Positions 40,778 through 47,550 of a stretch of 47,550 nucleotides of DNA are shown here, in pieces. The notes below the pieces were generated by a model. It ran no database searches, was not told the origin of the DNA, and saw only the letters and a list, made by a program, of their open reading frames with translations. Both the position numbers and the translations under genes were made by a program. Source of the DNA: Streptomyces exfoliatus (GTDB lineage: Bacteria > Actinomycetota > Actinomycetes > Streptomycetales > Streptomycetaceae); assembly GCF_000725545.1 (NCBI RefSeq), contig NZ_JNZP01000050.1, positions 1 through 47,550 of the forward strand. Reading direction: 5' to 3'. Each line of letters opens with the position of its first letter. Within the stretch, counting starts at the first letter, position 1.

Positions 40778-41850
40778 GATCGTCCTTCGGGGTGGAGCGG
40801 CCGCCTGGCACCAGCGGCCAGGCCGTCGTCGATGATCTGCATGTTGCGGCGGGAGTTCCCGGGGCGGGCTCGGTCCGCTATCTCCTGGAGCTGGTCTCGG
40901 ACGGTTTCGTTGTCGAGGTGGCCTGCTGCTGCCAGACCGCCCGCGGTGTAGGCGGCACGGTTGAGCTTCTCGGTGAAGGACATGCCCTCCTGCGCGACCG
41001 CGCAGTGGGCGACCTCACTCAGCAGGGGCTCCAGGAGTCGGCGGGCGCCTACTGCTCTGCGTCGGCGCGGCGCCTGGAGCGGGGCAGGTTGACTGCGGGG
41101 TTCGGCAGGGCGGATGAGGTGTCCGGTCCGGGTCAGTTCGCCCTTCAGCCAGTCCGGTAGCGGGGCAGGCAGCCGGCTCGGTCCCTGGGCCTCGTAACGC
41201 CCGTCTGGGGTCTGGGTGGTGGGGGCGACGATGTAGCCGCCTTCGGCGCGCACGTCGACCTGCCAGGCAAGGGCCACCTTAGGGCTGGAGCCTGTCGAGC
41301 AGCGGAACTTCGTTGTCGGGTCGGGGTTCCGGTACCAGATGTGGAGCCCGCCTGACGGGGTACGTACCCGCAGCGTGGTGGCGTCTTCGGCCGGGTTCTG
41401 CTGTCCCCGGTAAGCAGCAAGGAGCGCGAGAGTGTCGAAGCCCGAGGCCAGACCTGCCAGGTCGACCGATTCGTGGATGGCGATGCCCGGCAGGAGGCGG
41501 CTTCTGTCCGGAACTTTGGCGGAGTGCGCGTCGACGTCGATGACCACCAGGTCCGCCGGACCGCAGGCGACACCGACTCCCGCACCCGGGGCAGCCCCCC
41601 ACCAGGCATCCACCAGGAGGGGGTCCGTCGTCGCTGAGTGGAAACCGTGGCAGGGCCGGCCTTCCGCCGGACACCGGCAGGTCTTCGGGTCGTGACTCCG
41701 TGCCTGGCACGCTTTGCAGTTGGCGGTGGGCGTTTTGCGTCCGGGCGCCAAAGGATGGACCGGCCAGCCCTGCTCGGCGCACCAGCGCGCGACAGCGTGC
41801 GGAGTGCCGCGCCTGGGCCGGGCAGGCCGGGGAACTGCGAGGCTCCGCAC
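40774..41850 (-). CDS. Bifunctional DNA primase/polymerase (prim-pol)
   Basis: A 358-residue protein. The archaeo-eukaryotic-type prim-pol domain is clear: an N-terminal helix ARWCAEQGWPVHPLAPGRKT, a cysteine/histidine cluster (CKACQARSHDPKTCRC, PCHGFH), the catalytic D105-x-D107 in LVVIDVDAH, a later TLRVRTPSGGLHIWYRN and DVRAEGGYIVAPTT. A helical C-terminal part (LLEPLLSEVAHCAVAQEG, NRAAYTAGGLAAAGHLDNET) resembles the PriCT region. GTG 41850 is preceded by AAGGAAAAGGACC. It is the first gene after the candidate origin and is coupled to the helicase. It probably primes replication of the element. Confidence 0.85.
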   Translation of the reverse strand: MRSLAVPRPARPRRGTPHAVARWCAEQGWPVHPLAPGRKTPTANCKACQARSHDPKTCRCPAEGRPCHGFHSATTDPLLVDAWWGAAPGAGVGVACGPADLVVIDVDAHSAKVPDRSRLLPGIAIHESVDLAGLASGFDTLALLAAYRGQQNPAEDATTLRVRTPSGGLHIWYRNPDPTTKFRCSTGSSPKVALAWQVDVRAEGGYIVAPTTQTPDGRYEAQGPSRLPAPLPDWLKGELTRTGHLIRPAEPRSQPAPLQAPRRRRAVGARRLLEPLLSEVAHCAVAQEGMSFTEKLNRAAYTAGGLAAAGHLDNETVRDQLQEIADRARPGNSRRNMQIIDDGLAAGARRPLHPEGRS

Positions 41851-41909
41851 TCGGATGGTCCTTTTCCTTCAGGGTCGACGCCGGTCCCATTCAGGCCTCG
41901 TTCTCCACA

Positions 41910-42403
41910 GGGACTGAGGGACCGAAGGGACTCTGATCCGGAAGTGTAGAACGGATCTCTCCCCGATCTGGCAGGAGCCACGCACACCGTGATGTCGTTT
42001 CGGGTTCTCGGTCCCTTGGGTCCCTTCCAGCGCCAAGCCAGCCCACGTTGCGCTCCGGGCTCGCGGACGGAGCTGAAGGCGCAGGACTTCGACCTCCGCG
42101 GGCCGGAATGTCCGGAGGGACCGAGCGAGAGTGACCTCAAGGACGTTCAGAGACTTTGAACCCCTGAACGTTTTGCCTGGTCAGAAGGGCTGCATGCCCT
42201 TCGCAAGGGACTGAAGGGACTGAATTCTCTAGTTATGGGCTAGTTAGAGGTCCTTGTTGTATGCGCGCGTGCATGTATGAACAGTGTCGTGAGTACACGT
42301 CATAACTAGAGATTTGAGTCCCTTGAGTCCCTGAGATCAGGGGTGCACATGCCCTGACCAGGTAAAACTCTCAGGGACTGAGCGAAGGGACGATGCAGGG
42401 ACT
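41910..42403. repeat. GGGACYGA iterons (candidate origin region)
   Basis: Copies of GGGACTGA/GGGACCGA occur singly and in pairs about 10-11 bases apart. They are at 41910-41933 (three copies), 42009-42026 (two, inverted), 42117-42125, 42207-42222 (two), 42317-42332 (two, inverted) and 42374-42403 (three). The 10-11-base spacing puts them on the same face of the helix, as in Rep-binding iterons. The repeats start 60 bases upstream of the prim-pol gene. Confidence 0.65.
42162..42376. other. Candidate replication origin: 76-bp inverted repeat around a 63-base centre
   Basis: Left arm 42162-42237 and right arm 42301-42376 are reverse complements at about 55 of 76 positions. The inner 32 bases match at 29 (CTCTAGTTATG adjoining the centre) and the outer 23 at 20 (CCTGGTCAG); the middle is diverged. 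Equal arm length suggests strong selection or a recent duplication. The 63-base centre is relatively AT-rich (CTAGTTAGAGGTCCTTGTTG). A perfect ACGTTCAG/CTGAACGT repeat lies just left. It looks like an origin or an operator-rich control region for the replication operon. Confidence 0.6.
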
Positions 42404-42727
42404 CGGGCCACTCAGGCCCTGAGGCCCTACCCCGGTCGGCAAGTTGCTCGCCCAGGGGCCAGGGCCTTCGTCGGCGGATTCCAGGCAGAAGGCGTAGGCC
42501 CCTCGACTCGTTGCTATACCTCTGGTCCGACGGCCGGGAGCCGAGTGGGGAGCCAAGTGAGGTGCTTCGCGAGCAGCTTCTGCCACGGTGCTCAAGGCGC
42601 GCGCGGCGCCGGCGAACCAGCCGGTGAGACATCTGGAGCGCCGGGCCACCGGCCCTGGCGACAGGGCAGCGCGGCGGCTACCCGGGCAGCCGCCGTATGG
42701 CAGCTTAGGACCAACCTGCGAATGTCA
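42404..42727. other. No supported gene
   Basis: The stretch between the candidate origin and the next minus-strand gene has only short shadow frames. I see no regulatory motif beyond the iterons that end at 42403. Confidence 0.35.
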
Positions 42728-43102
42728 TCAACGCAGGCCGCGCCACGACCCCAGCCCAGCAGACGTACCTGCTCGACCGCGGCGGACCGGTGGCCAGGTC
42801 TCCGTCGAGGCTTCGAGGCGGGCGAGTGTGGTGGCGGCGGCGCTGAGGCTGGTGACGAGGGCTTTGCGGCCCTCGGCCGGGAGCCGGTTGACGTTGTAGC
42901 GGACGGGTGCACCCATGAACCCCTCGACGAGGTCGTAGGTGTCGTCCTTGAGGTAGGCGAGATCGTCTTCGACGACGTGGTAGAAGCCTTCGATGATGCC
43001 AGCGCGGCGGGCCTTCGCGTCGCCCTTGCGGGCCTCGGCGGCGACTGCGGTGTGGGTGCGGGGCTCATCTGCCTTGATGACGCGCGCGTGTTTGCCTCCC
43101 AC
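42728..43102 (-). CDS. Hypothetical plasmid/phage-type protein
   Basis: A 124-residue protein starting at GTG (GGKHARVIKADEPRTHTAVA), with a very good site (CGGAGGCGACCT) directly upstream. The middle reads IIEGFYHVVEDDLAYLKDDT and YDLVEGFMGAPVRYNVNRLP, and the tail is helical and basic (LARLEASTETWPPVRRGRAG). No membrane segment or catalytic motif. The family is unknown; its place beside the replication module and composition suggest mobile-element cargo. Confidence 0.65.
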   Translation of the reverse strand: MGGKHARVIKADEPRTHTAVAAEARKGDAKARRAGIIEGFYHVVEDDLAYLKDDTYDLVEGFMGAPVRYNVNRLPAEGRKALVTSLSAAATTLARLEASTETWPPVRRGRAGTSAGLGSWRGLR

Positions 43103-43124
43103 AGGTCGCCTCCGAGTACGAGAA

Positions 43125-43154
43125 AGGCCCCGACCGGGGTGGTGGTCGGGGCCT
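43125..43154 (-). terminator. Perfect 11-bp GC hairpin
   Basis: AGGCCCCGACC pairs perfectly with GGTCGGGGCCT around an 8-base loop. It lies between two minus-strand genes, 80 bases past the stop of the DUF4352-like gene, where a terminator is expected. Confidence 0.65.
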
Positions 43155-43233
43155 GGCGTATGTCTGCGGGCATGCCGGATCTGCCGCCCATGATGGGGCA
43201 TACCTAGAGGTTTTGCAACTAGGTGCAGAACAT

Positions 43234-43890
43234 CTACTTCACGTTGCCGCGCACGCCGTCGCCGAAGAGGCCGTTGACGTAAGTCACGTAGGCCGCAGTG
43301 AACTTGCCCTCGCCGGTGATGACGCCGGTGATGTTCTCGCCGGGCGCGAGGTCGACGGTGTCGATCTGGTCCTTGTCCATGCCGAGTTCGGCCGTGTGCT
43401 TGCTGCCGGCGTTGTCGGTGATGGAGAAGTACAGGGGGTTGATGCTGATCTTCTCGTCGCCGTTGTTGGTGACGGTGACCTTCACGCTGGTGTAAGCGGT
43501 GATGCCGTCGTGGAGGACGGACGGCTTGAAGGTGACGGTCGTCGCGGTGACCTTGACCGGGGCGTCGGCGGCGGGCTCTTCCTGCTTGGCTGGCGCCTTG
43601 GTCGAAGGTGCGGGGGGCGCGGCCGTGCCTGGGGCGCTGGTCTTCTGTCCGGCCTTCGGCTTGTCCGTGGTCGTGCTGTCGTTGCCGTTGGTGAGGAGGG
43701 CGACGAGGACAACCAGGAGAATCAGGCCGAGGACGATGACGCCGCCGATGATGGCGAGGACCGCACCGACGCCGAGGCCCTTCTTCGGCGGCGGGGGTCC
43801 GTATGGGCCGCCGGGGTACGGCTGGCCGGGCGGGGGTCCCCAGCCAGGCGGCGGGGTCTGCGGGGGGCCGTGCTGGGGCGGCTGAGTCAC
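43234..43890 (-). CDS. Membrane-anchored DUF4352-type protein
   Basis: A 218-residue protein. It has a Pro/Gly/Gln-rich cytoplasmic N-terminus (PPPGWGPPPGQPYPGGPYG), one transmembrane helix at about 40-67 (GAVLAIIGGVIVLGLILLVV), a Thr/Pro/Ala-rich spacer and a C-terminal beta-sandwich of DUF4352 type. The sandwich shows VKVTATTVTFKPSVLHDGI, SVKVTVTNNGDEKISINPLY, DTVDLAPGENITGVITGEGK and AAYVTYVNGLFGDGVRGNVK. GTG 43890 is preceded by GGAG and CTCACC. It is probably exposed on the outer face of the membrane; role unknown. The paralogous protein at 45.1 kb has the same layout. Confidence 0.8.
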   Translation of the reverse strand: MTQPPQHGPPQTPPPGWGPPPGQPYPGGPYGPPPPKKGLGVGAVLAIIGGVIVLGLILLVVLVALLTNGNDSTTTDKPKAGQKTSAPGTAAPPAPSTKAPAKQEEPAADAPVKVTATTVTFKPSVLHDGITAYTSVKVTVTNNGDEKISINPLYFSITDNAGSKHTAELGMDKDQIDTVDLAPGENITGVITGEGKFTAAYVTYVNGLFGDGVRGNVK

Positions 43891-44029
43891 GGTGAGCTCC
43901 GGTGGTCCTGGTGTGGCGATCAGGTGAACCTACCGTGCAGGCAAGCCGGTGGGGAGCGGTATGCGGAAGCCCCACCACTCGCAGCCCAGTCCAGGTGTGT
44001 TGAGGAGCACTGGGTGGGCGCCCGCCCGC

Positions 44030-44140
44030 TCAGTAGGCGCCGCTGTCGCGGAATTCTTGGTCCACCTGGTCTCGGTACTCGGGGCAGTAGGCGGTGACGG
44101 CCAGCACGACGAGTTCCTGCGCGTCTGGCCTGCTCCTGGT
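44030..44140 (-). pseudogene. C-terminal fragment of a DUF732-like protein
   Basis: The minus strand reads PDQTRSRPDAQELVVLAVTA, then YCPEYRDQVDQEFRDSGAY and a TGA. This resembles the end of actinobacterial DUF732 secreted or lipoproteins, with the conserved YCP. The rest upstream (to 44218) shows no start or signal in this frame. Confidence 0.45.
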
Positions 44141-44218
44141 CTGATCAGGAGTGGGCTGCCCCCAACCGGTGTGTAGAAGCCTGGTCGGGGCCGCTGCGCA
44201 TCAGCAGTACGGACTGCT

Positions 44219-44470
44219 TTGTTCGATGCCCTCCACGCAGCGGAAGCAATGCCGGCCCCCTCGGCTCGGGCTCGGGTCATCGGACGCCTTCTCAAGGATC
44301 AGGCGGAACGAAACAAGCGGTTCACGGAGTACCGGCGGGAGCTCGTGATTGAGCTTCGAGCGCAGGACCCGCCGATGCCGTATCGGAAGATCGCGACCGA
44401 ACTCGGCGTGTCGCTGGGCACGGTGCAGGACATTGAGCGGGGCGCCACGAAGTGGTCTCGGCGCCCGTAG
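44219..44470 (+). CDS. Small helix-turn-helix protein
   Basis: An 83-residue protein starting at TTG 44219 (FDALHAAEAMPAPSARARVI); an ATG at 44249 would give 73 residues. The C-terminal 40 residues form an HTH: LRAQDPPMPYRKIATELGVS and LGTVQDIERGATKWSRR, with the ATELGVSxGTVQDI recognition segment. The N-terminus is a helix rich in Arg/Lys (GRLLKDQAERNKRFTEYRRE). It is probably a DNA-binding regulator. It is close to the divergent and same-strand small membrane and secreted protein genes. Confidence 0.65.
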   Translation: MFDALHAAEAMPAPSARARVIGRLLKDQAERNKRFTEYRRELVIELRAQDPPMPYRKIATELGVSLGTVQDIERGATKWSRRP

Positions 44471-44490
44471 GTCGAGGAGGGGGAAGCGTA

Positions 44491-44925
44491 GTGAGGCGCT
44501 GGTGGATGGCGGCGTGTGTGCCGCTCTTGGTGGCCATTAACGGCTGCTCACGCGGCGGTGGGCCATCGTCGATGGCGACGCCTTCGGATCCTCCTTGCGA
44601 GACCGAACTGTGCCGTACGTACGAGGAGGGTTACCTGATCGGAGACACGGCCCTCAGCAGCGGGAATCGGGTGACCCTCTCTCCCGCGGAACGTGCCCAG
44701 ATTCCGGTCAGCGACGGGTCTCCGGCTGGCGCTGTCGATTCCGACATGGCGGTGATCCGGATCTTCTGTCGTCAGGAGGTTCGAACGTATGTGAAGGATG
44801 ATCCGCTGGCGGTCAACCTGCCGGAGTACCGGGAGGCCTTCTTTGACGGCTGCATCGACGGCGCCACGCCTTTCTTGTCGGAGAAGACGCTGCGGAACAA
44901 GTACGACGGAACAGGGGCAGGCTAG
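44491..44925 (+). CDS. Small lipoprotein
   Basis: A 144-residue protein starting at GTG 44491 (RRWWMAACVPLLVAINGC), with GGAGGGGG upstream. The hydrophobic stretch ends in a lipobox-like LVAINGC, so Cys near residue 19 is probably lipid-modified. The mature part has several cysteines (PCETELCRTYEEGYLIGDTA, RIFCRQEVRTYV, DGCIDGATPFL) and is acidic. It starts 20 bases after the HTH gene's stop, so the two may be co-expressed. Function unknown. Confidence 0.68.
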   Translation: MRRWWMAACVPLLVAINGCSRGGGPSSMATPSDPPCETELCRTYEEGYLIGDTALSSGNRVTLSPAERAQIPVSDGSPAGAVDSDMAVIRIFCRQEVRTYVKDDPLAVNLPEYREAFFDGCIDGATPFLSEKTLRNKYDGTGAG

Positions 44926-45100
44926 GACGTGTCGTTCCACGAGAAGGCCTCGTCCAGATCCGTCCGCCGAAGGCTGAGCGCTGTCCGGATCGCAGGTGAG
45001 CGCCCGCCCCTCGGGGGTATATGAGCGGGCGCTCACCGGTGGTTCGTCTGTCTGGACCAGTCCGGATGCACCCTGCCGATCCAAGGCAGACGCTGTGCTC

Positions 45101-45616
45101 ATGTCTCAACAAGCACCCCCGCCCGGGTGGGGCCAGCCGCCTGGTCAGGGAGGGCCGCCCCCGCCTCGCGAGAGGAGCACGGGCAAGGTCGTTGGATTCT
45201 CGTGCCTCGGCCTGATCCTGCTGGTCGTCGTTCTGGTGATCGCTCTCATGGCTACCAGCGGTGACGACGAGCCAGACAGGACTCCGACAGGCCCCGCCAC
45301 ACGGTCAGCAGAGCGCGAGCGGCCAGAGGGTGAAAGTGGCGCCCGTGGAGACGTCCGGATCACGGCATGTGCGGTTGATTCGGCAACCAAGTGGCCGAGT
45401 GCGGAACTGTTGATCACCAATCGATCGAGCAAGGCCAGCAACTACATCGTGAACGTCGAGTTCGTCGATGCGTCCAACAAACGCTTGGGTGAGGCTCTTG
45501 CGTCGTCGAACGGCGTGGCGCCGGGGCAGAAGTCCGAGGTGACGGCGCAAGGTCTGACTCAGGTATCGACCAAAATCACCTGCCGGGTCACGGACGTCAC
45601 TCGATACGCCTCATGA
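45101..45616 (+). CDS. Membrane-anchored FxLYD/DUF4352-type protein
   Basis: A 171-residue protein. Layout: Pro/Gly-rich N-terminus (PPPGWGQPPGQGGPPPP), one transmembrane helix at about 30-50 (VVGFSCLGLILLVVVLVIAL), an acidic/basic linker, then a small beta domain. The domain shows AELLITNRSSKASNYIVNVE, FVDASNKRLGEALASSNGVA, PGQKSEVTAQGLTQVSTKIT and CRVTDVTRYAS, which is the pattern of FxLYD-type domains. ATG 45101 has no clear ribosome binding site. Its stop overlaps the next ATG (ATGA). It is a paralogue of the 43.2 kb gene in layout. Confidence 0.75.
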   Translation: MSQQAPPPGWGQPPGQGGPPPPRERSTGKVVGFSCLGLILLVVVLVIALMATSGDDEPDRTPTGPATRSAERERPEGESGARGDVRITACAVDSATKWPSAELLITNRSSKASNYIVNVEFVDASNKRLGEALASSNGVAPGQKSEVTAQGLTQVSTKITCRVTDVTRYAS

Positions 45617-46228
45617 ACGAGGAGCAGCCGCGGGTCGTCGTGTACCCGCCGGACGACCAGGGGCGGACGGCGGGTCCGGATCCACGGACAGCTCTCCGGC
45701 ATGGCGTACTCGCCGACGGACGTGATCGAGTTCCTGCGGCGCGCCGGCTGGCTCTATGAGGAGTCGTGGCCGCCTGCGGAGGTGGTGGGTGACCGTGCTG
45801 GGCGAGAGGCCCATGTACCAGGTGATGTGCTTGGTGTCGTAGCCGCCGATGTAGCGCAGGACGGTCGCGTCGAACTGGCGCGGGGACAGCTTGCCGAGGG
45901 CCGGGTACAGGCCGATGCCGCTGTCCATCGAGGCGAGGTTCTCGCGCAGACCGTCGATCAGCTTGCCGATGACGACCCGGCGCATGATCTGCCAGGTCTG
46001 CGCTTGCAGGTCGGGTTCGGTGAGCAGTGTGTCCCAGTGCCGCAAGATCTCCACGAAGGCGCGGTGGACGGCCTTCTCGGCTCGGTCGTTCGTACGCAGA
46101 ATGCTGAGGGCGTACCGGTGGAACGCTTCCTGGTTGGTGAGATAGTGGGCCTCGAACTCCCGCGGGAGCGGGAGTGCGGCCTCGGCCACGGGGATGCGGC
46201 CGTCCTCCTCACAGGCGTCGTCGGTCAT
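45611..46228 (-). CDS. Truncated ECF-type sigma factor-like protein
   Basis: Up to 205 residues, starting MTDDACEEDGRIPVAEAALP at 46228 with AAGAGGGCCC upstream. The region-2-like part is seen in REFEAHYLTNQEAFHRYALS and EKAVHRAFVEILRHWDTLLT, and the region-4 part in KLSPRQFDATVLRYIGGYDT and KHITWYMGLSPSTVTHHLRR. This is an ECF-like sigma factor (sigma-70 family). After HHLRR near 45775 the frame becomes the antisense of the small truncated gene, so the natural C-terminus is lost. It may retain partial activity. Confidence 0.6.
   Translation of the reverse strand: MTDDACEEDGRIPVAEAALPLPREFEAHYLTNQEAFHRYALSILRTNDRAEKAVHRAFVEILRHWDTLLTEPDLQAQTWQIMRRVVIGKLIDGLRENLASMDSGIGLYPALGKLSPRQFDATVLRYIGGYDTKHITWYMGLSPSTVTHHLRRRPRLLIEPAGAPQELDHVRRRVRHAGELSVDPDPPSAPGRPAGTRRPAAAPRS
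45613..45775 (+). pseudogene. Frameshifted, truncated small gene
   Basis: ATG 45613 reads NEEQPRVVVYPPDDQG and then shifts frame into GRRVRIHGQLSGMAYSPTDV, IEFLRRAGWLYEESW. In relatives this is one continuous small protein of about 65-70 residues following the FxLYD gene. A one-base indel near 45660 broke it, and its 3' end is fused to the truncated sigma-like gene near 45775. Confidence 0.55.
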
Positions 46229-46697
46229 GGGCCCTCTTCGTTGAGGGCTGACGGGGAGTGACGGCTCCCGGGTGCCGCCAGAGATCACTCAACCGGCCCA
46301 ATCGCCCGAACATGCATGCGCGACCGAACGAATTTCACGCACCGAGGTCGCCTTCGAGCGGTCCGTGATCAGCGAGGCGTGAGGTGCGCTCTGAGCTGCG
46401 GGAACAAGTCACTCTGAGCCGTAGTGTGCGTGCAGTGCGTGACCGAGGTCACCATCCGCGGCCAGTGATGTATGAGCGACTTCCCGCCATCATCGGGTGA
46501 AATACGCCAACTCCGGCACCCCGGGCCGGATCGCGGGTACTCCCGGCAGATGCGCACCGCCGCAGGCTTTCCTCGTGGCGTGCTCAGCCATGCATCTCGG
46601 GGGCGTGAACGGCGCAGCTTGCGAGGTGCTGCTGAGCACCTGTTGAGGCCTGCGGACTCGACACGGGATAGTCACGGAACGCTATCGTCCGGTGACT
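46229..46697. other. Divergent intergenic region
   Basis: No gene. It serves as upstream region for the sigma-like gene (minus) and the metalloprotease (plus). A -10-like TATCGT (46683-46688) with TCGACA (46658-46663) upstream fits a promoter for the protease, whose ATG follows by nine bases. Confidence 0.4.
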
Positions 46698-47288
46698 ATG
46701 AGGATGAACCCCTTAGCCCTGGCGACTGCTTCGGCGGCCGTCGTCCTGCTGGCGGTTCCGGCGCCGGTCCGGGCGGCTCCGGCCGCCGCCCCGCACACGT
46801 GCGGGGGAGGCGAGTCCGACTCGCGCGGCCGCTCCTCCGTGGACGGCAGCGAGATCACGTGGGACGACGAGTCGAAGTTCGACGACGCACGCAAGCACGC
46901 GGTCAAGGTCTGGACGGCGGGCACGCTCAAGAAAGTGCAGATCAAGGCCGACGGGGCGACGTCGTACGCCGACGTGGAGTGGCGGGACGCCAACAGCGTC
47001 ACGGGCAAGTGGCGGGACGTCTACGGCAAGTGGGCCCCACAGCACGGCACGGACCACCTGCTGCTGAACCGCGCCTACCTGGACAACGGGAAGCGAATGG
47101 GCACGGACGAGCACCGCCGGAGGGTCGCAGCCCACGAACTGGGCCACGCCCTGGGGTTCTGCCACAAGTCCTACGGCACCGGAATGTACCCCTCGCTGCT
47201 GTGGGCGGACTACGGCCACATCTCGGGGAAGAAGATCAACGGTCCGACCGAGACCGACGTCCAGGCGTATCACGCACTGTGGGGATGA
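46698..47288 (+). CDS. Secreted zinc metalloprotease (snapalysin/matrixin-like)
   Basis: A 196-residue protein with an N-terminal signal peptide (NPLALATASAAVVLLAVPAP, cleavage near AAPAAAP). The catalytic motif is HELGHALGFCH at about 145-155 (HExGHxLGxxH; three zinc histidines and a glutamate) with a nearby Met-turn-like GTGMYPSLLWADYGH. Preceding strands (SEITWDDESKFDDARKHAVK, VQIKADGATSYADVEWRDAN) fit a metzincin. Two cysteines (HTCGG, FCHKS) may form a disulfide. The ATG at 46698 is chosen from the promoter position; a GTG at 46692 is possible. It acts outside the cell on unknown substrates. The ATG of the following gene overlaps its stop. Confidence 0.82.
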   Translation: MRMNPLALATASAAVVLLAVPAPVRAAPAAAPHTCGGGESDSRGRSSVDGSEITWDDESKFDDARKHAVKVWTAGTLKKVQIKADGATSYADVEWRDANSVTGKWRDVYGKWAPQHGTDHLLLNRAYLDNGKRMGTDEHRRRVAAHELGHALGFCHKSYGTGMYPSLLWADYGHISGKKINGPTETDVQAYHALWG

Positions 47289-47550
47289 TCATGACCAAGA
47301 AGACGATGGCCCTGGTAGCGGGCGCGGCGGCCGCCGGAGCGTTGGCGCTGGGCGGGTGGTTCGGCTATCAACAGTGGACGGAACCGATCGAAGGGCACGT
47401 GCTGCGCGGCTACGACGCCACCAGCCCGGCGAGCACGGCGCCCCACACCGAGAACGTGTTCACCGGGCGCGTGGTGGCGTTCGAGGAGCAACGGGACATC
47501 GAGGGTTGGACTCAAGACGTCTACCGGGTCGAGGTCGCCTCGGTCCTGCG
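47285..47550 (+). CDS. Membrane-anchored hypothetical protein (partial, runs off the window)
   Basis: The first 88 residues are visible. ATG 47285 overlaps the protease stop (ATGATC), with a second in-frame ATG at 47291. The sequence has a hydrophobic N-terminal anchor (LVAGAAAAGALALGGWFGYQ), then an extracytoplasmic part (PIEGHVLRGYDATSPASTAP, FTGRVVAFEEQRDIEGWTQD, VYRVEVASVLR). Overlap with the protease gene suggests they are made together; it might be a chaperone or inhibitor. The C-terminal end is outside the window. Confidence 0.65.
   Translation, partial: MIMTKKTMALVAGAAAAGALALGGWFGYQQWTEPIEGHVLRGYDATSPASTAPHTENVFTGRVVAFEEQRDIEGWTQDVYRVEVASVL

Noticed and set aside
41850..42600. Possible CRISPR array in the GGGACTGA repeat region
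   Set aside because: The repeats are 8 bases, irregularly spaced and in both orientations, with no spacer-repeat periodicity or cas genes; iterons explain them better.
1..47550. tRNA gene or tRNA-derived attachment site
   Set aside because: I looked for tRNA-like T-arm strings and flanking direct repeats and saw none that I could support.

Overview
The window is high-GC actinobacterial DNA and almost certainly Streptomyces. The evidence is GC-rich third codon positions, many GTG starts, several apparently leaderless genes, a DUF6207 gene (a family I know only from Streptomyces and relatives), a WXG/RHS toxin, and remnants of several IS families common in Streptomyces. It reads as an accessory region (chromosome arm, linear plasmid or degraded integrative element). 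Intact genes of restriction, toxin and replication type alternate with a dense graveyard of gene fragments. I found no tRNA, rRNA or CRISPR array, and no core metabolic operon.

Layout. 0.5-3.6 kb: a pentapeptide-repeat membrane protein, a decayed gene and a 57-residue membrane protein. 3.7-4.9 kb: a complete IS630-type element with inverted repeats and TA duplication. 5.2-9.7 kb: a DUF6207 gene, a putative reader-plus-nuclease protein (PUA-like region plus DUF3883), and a divergent nuclease/DUF2075 helicase fusion followed by a membrane-anchored protein. 10.3-14.0 kb: an unknown gene, a DUF6207 remnant, a secreted HNH nuclease, and a divergent pair (PD-(D/E)XK protein and zinc-ribbon protein). 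14.1-19.7 kb: the graveyard, with a broken peptidoglycan-binding protein, a broken ATP-grasp gene, and fragments of a metallo-beta-lactamase-fold protein, a response regulator, IS110, ISL3 and IS5 elements and a pterin dehydratase. 19.9-21.4 kb: a GIY-YIG-like nuclease with a coupled, frameshifted zinc protein. 22.3-26.1 kb: an ImmA/IrrE peptidase facing a PIN-like protein and a tandem Cas4/AddB-like Fe-S nuclease. 26.2-27.3 kb: a second HNH copy with a dead signal peptide. 27.3-30.4 kb: a small secreted protein and a coupled ABC transporter. 32.4-37.8 kb: a WXG/RHS polymorphic toxin, broken by a frameshift, with a SUKH immunity gene carrying an Lsr2-type DNA-binding tail. 38.7-42.4 kb: a replication module (prim-pol, SF3 helicase and a small coupled gene) behind a strongly structured candidate origin. 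42.7-47.5 kb: small membrane and secreted proteins, a truncated sigma-like gene and a secreted metalloprotease running toward the right edge.

How it works together. The replication module with its repeat-rich upstream region suggests a mobile element that once replicated on its own. The nuclease-rich blocks at 5.6-8.8, 12.6-14.0 and 22.3-26.1 kb look like defence or toxin-antitoxin cargo. The secreted nucleases, RHS toxin, metalloprotease and secreted-protein/ABC operon look like exported competition or envelope functions. The strongest candidates for something undescribed are the 76-bp inverted-repeat origin with GGGACYGA iterons (41.9-42.4 kb), the tandem Fe-S nuclease/PIN/ImmA cluster, and a leaderless promoter (CATCACTATGATG) shared by two unrelated nuclease-associated genes.
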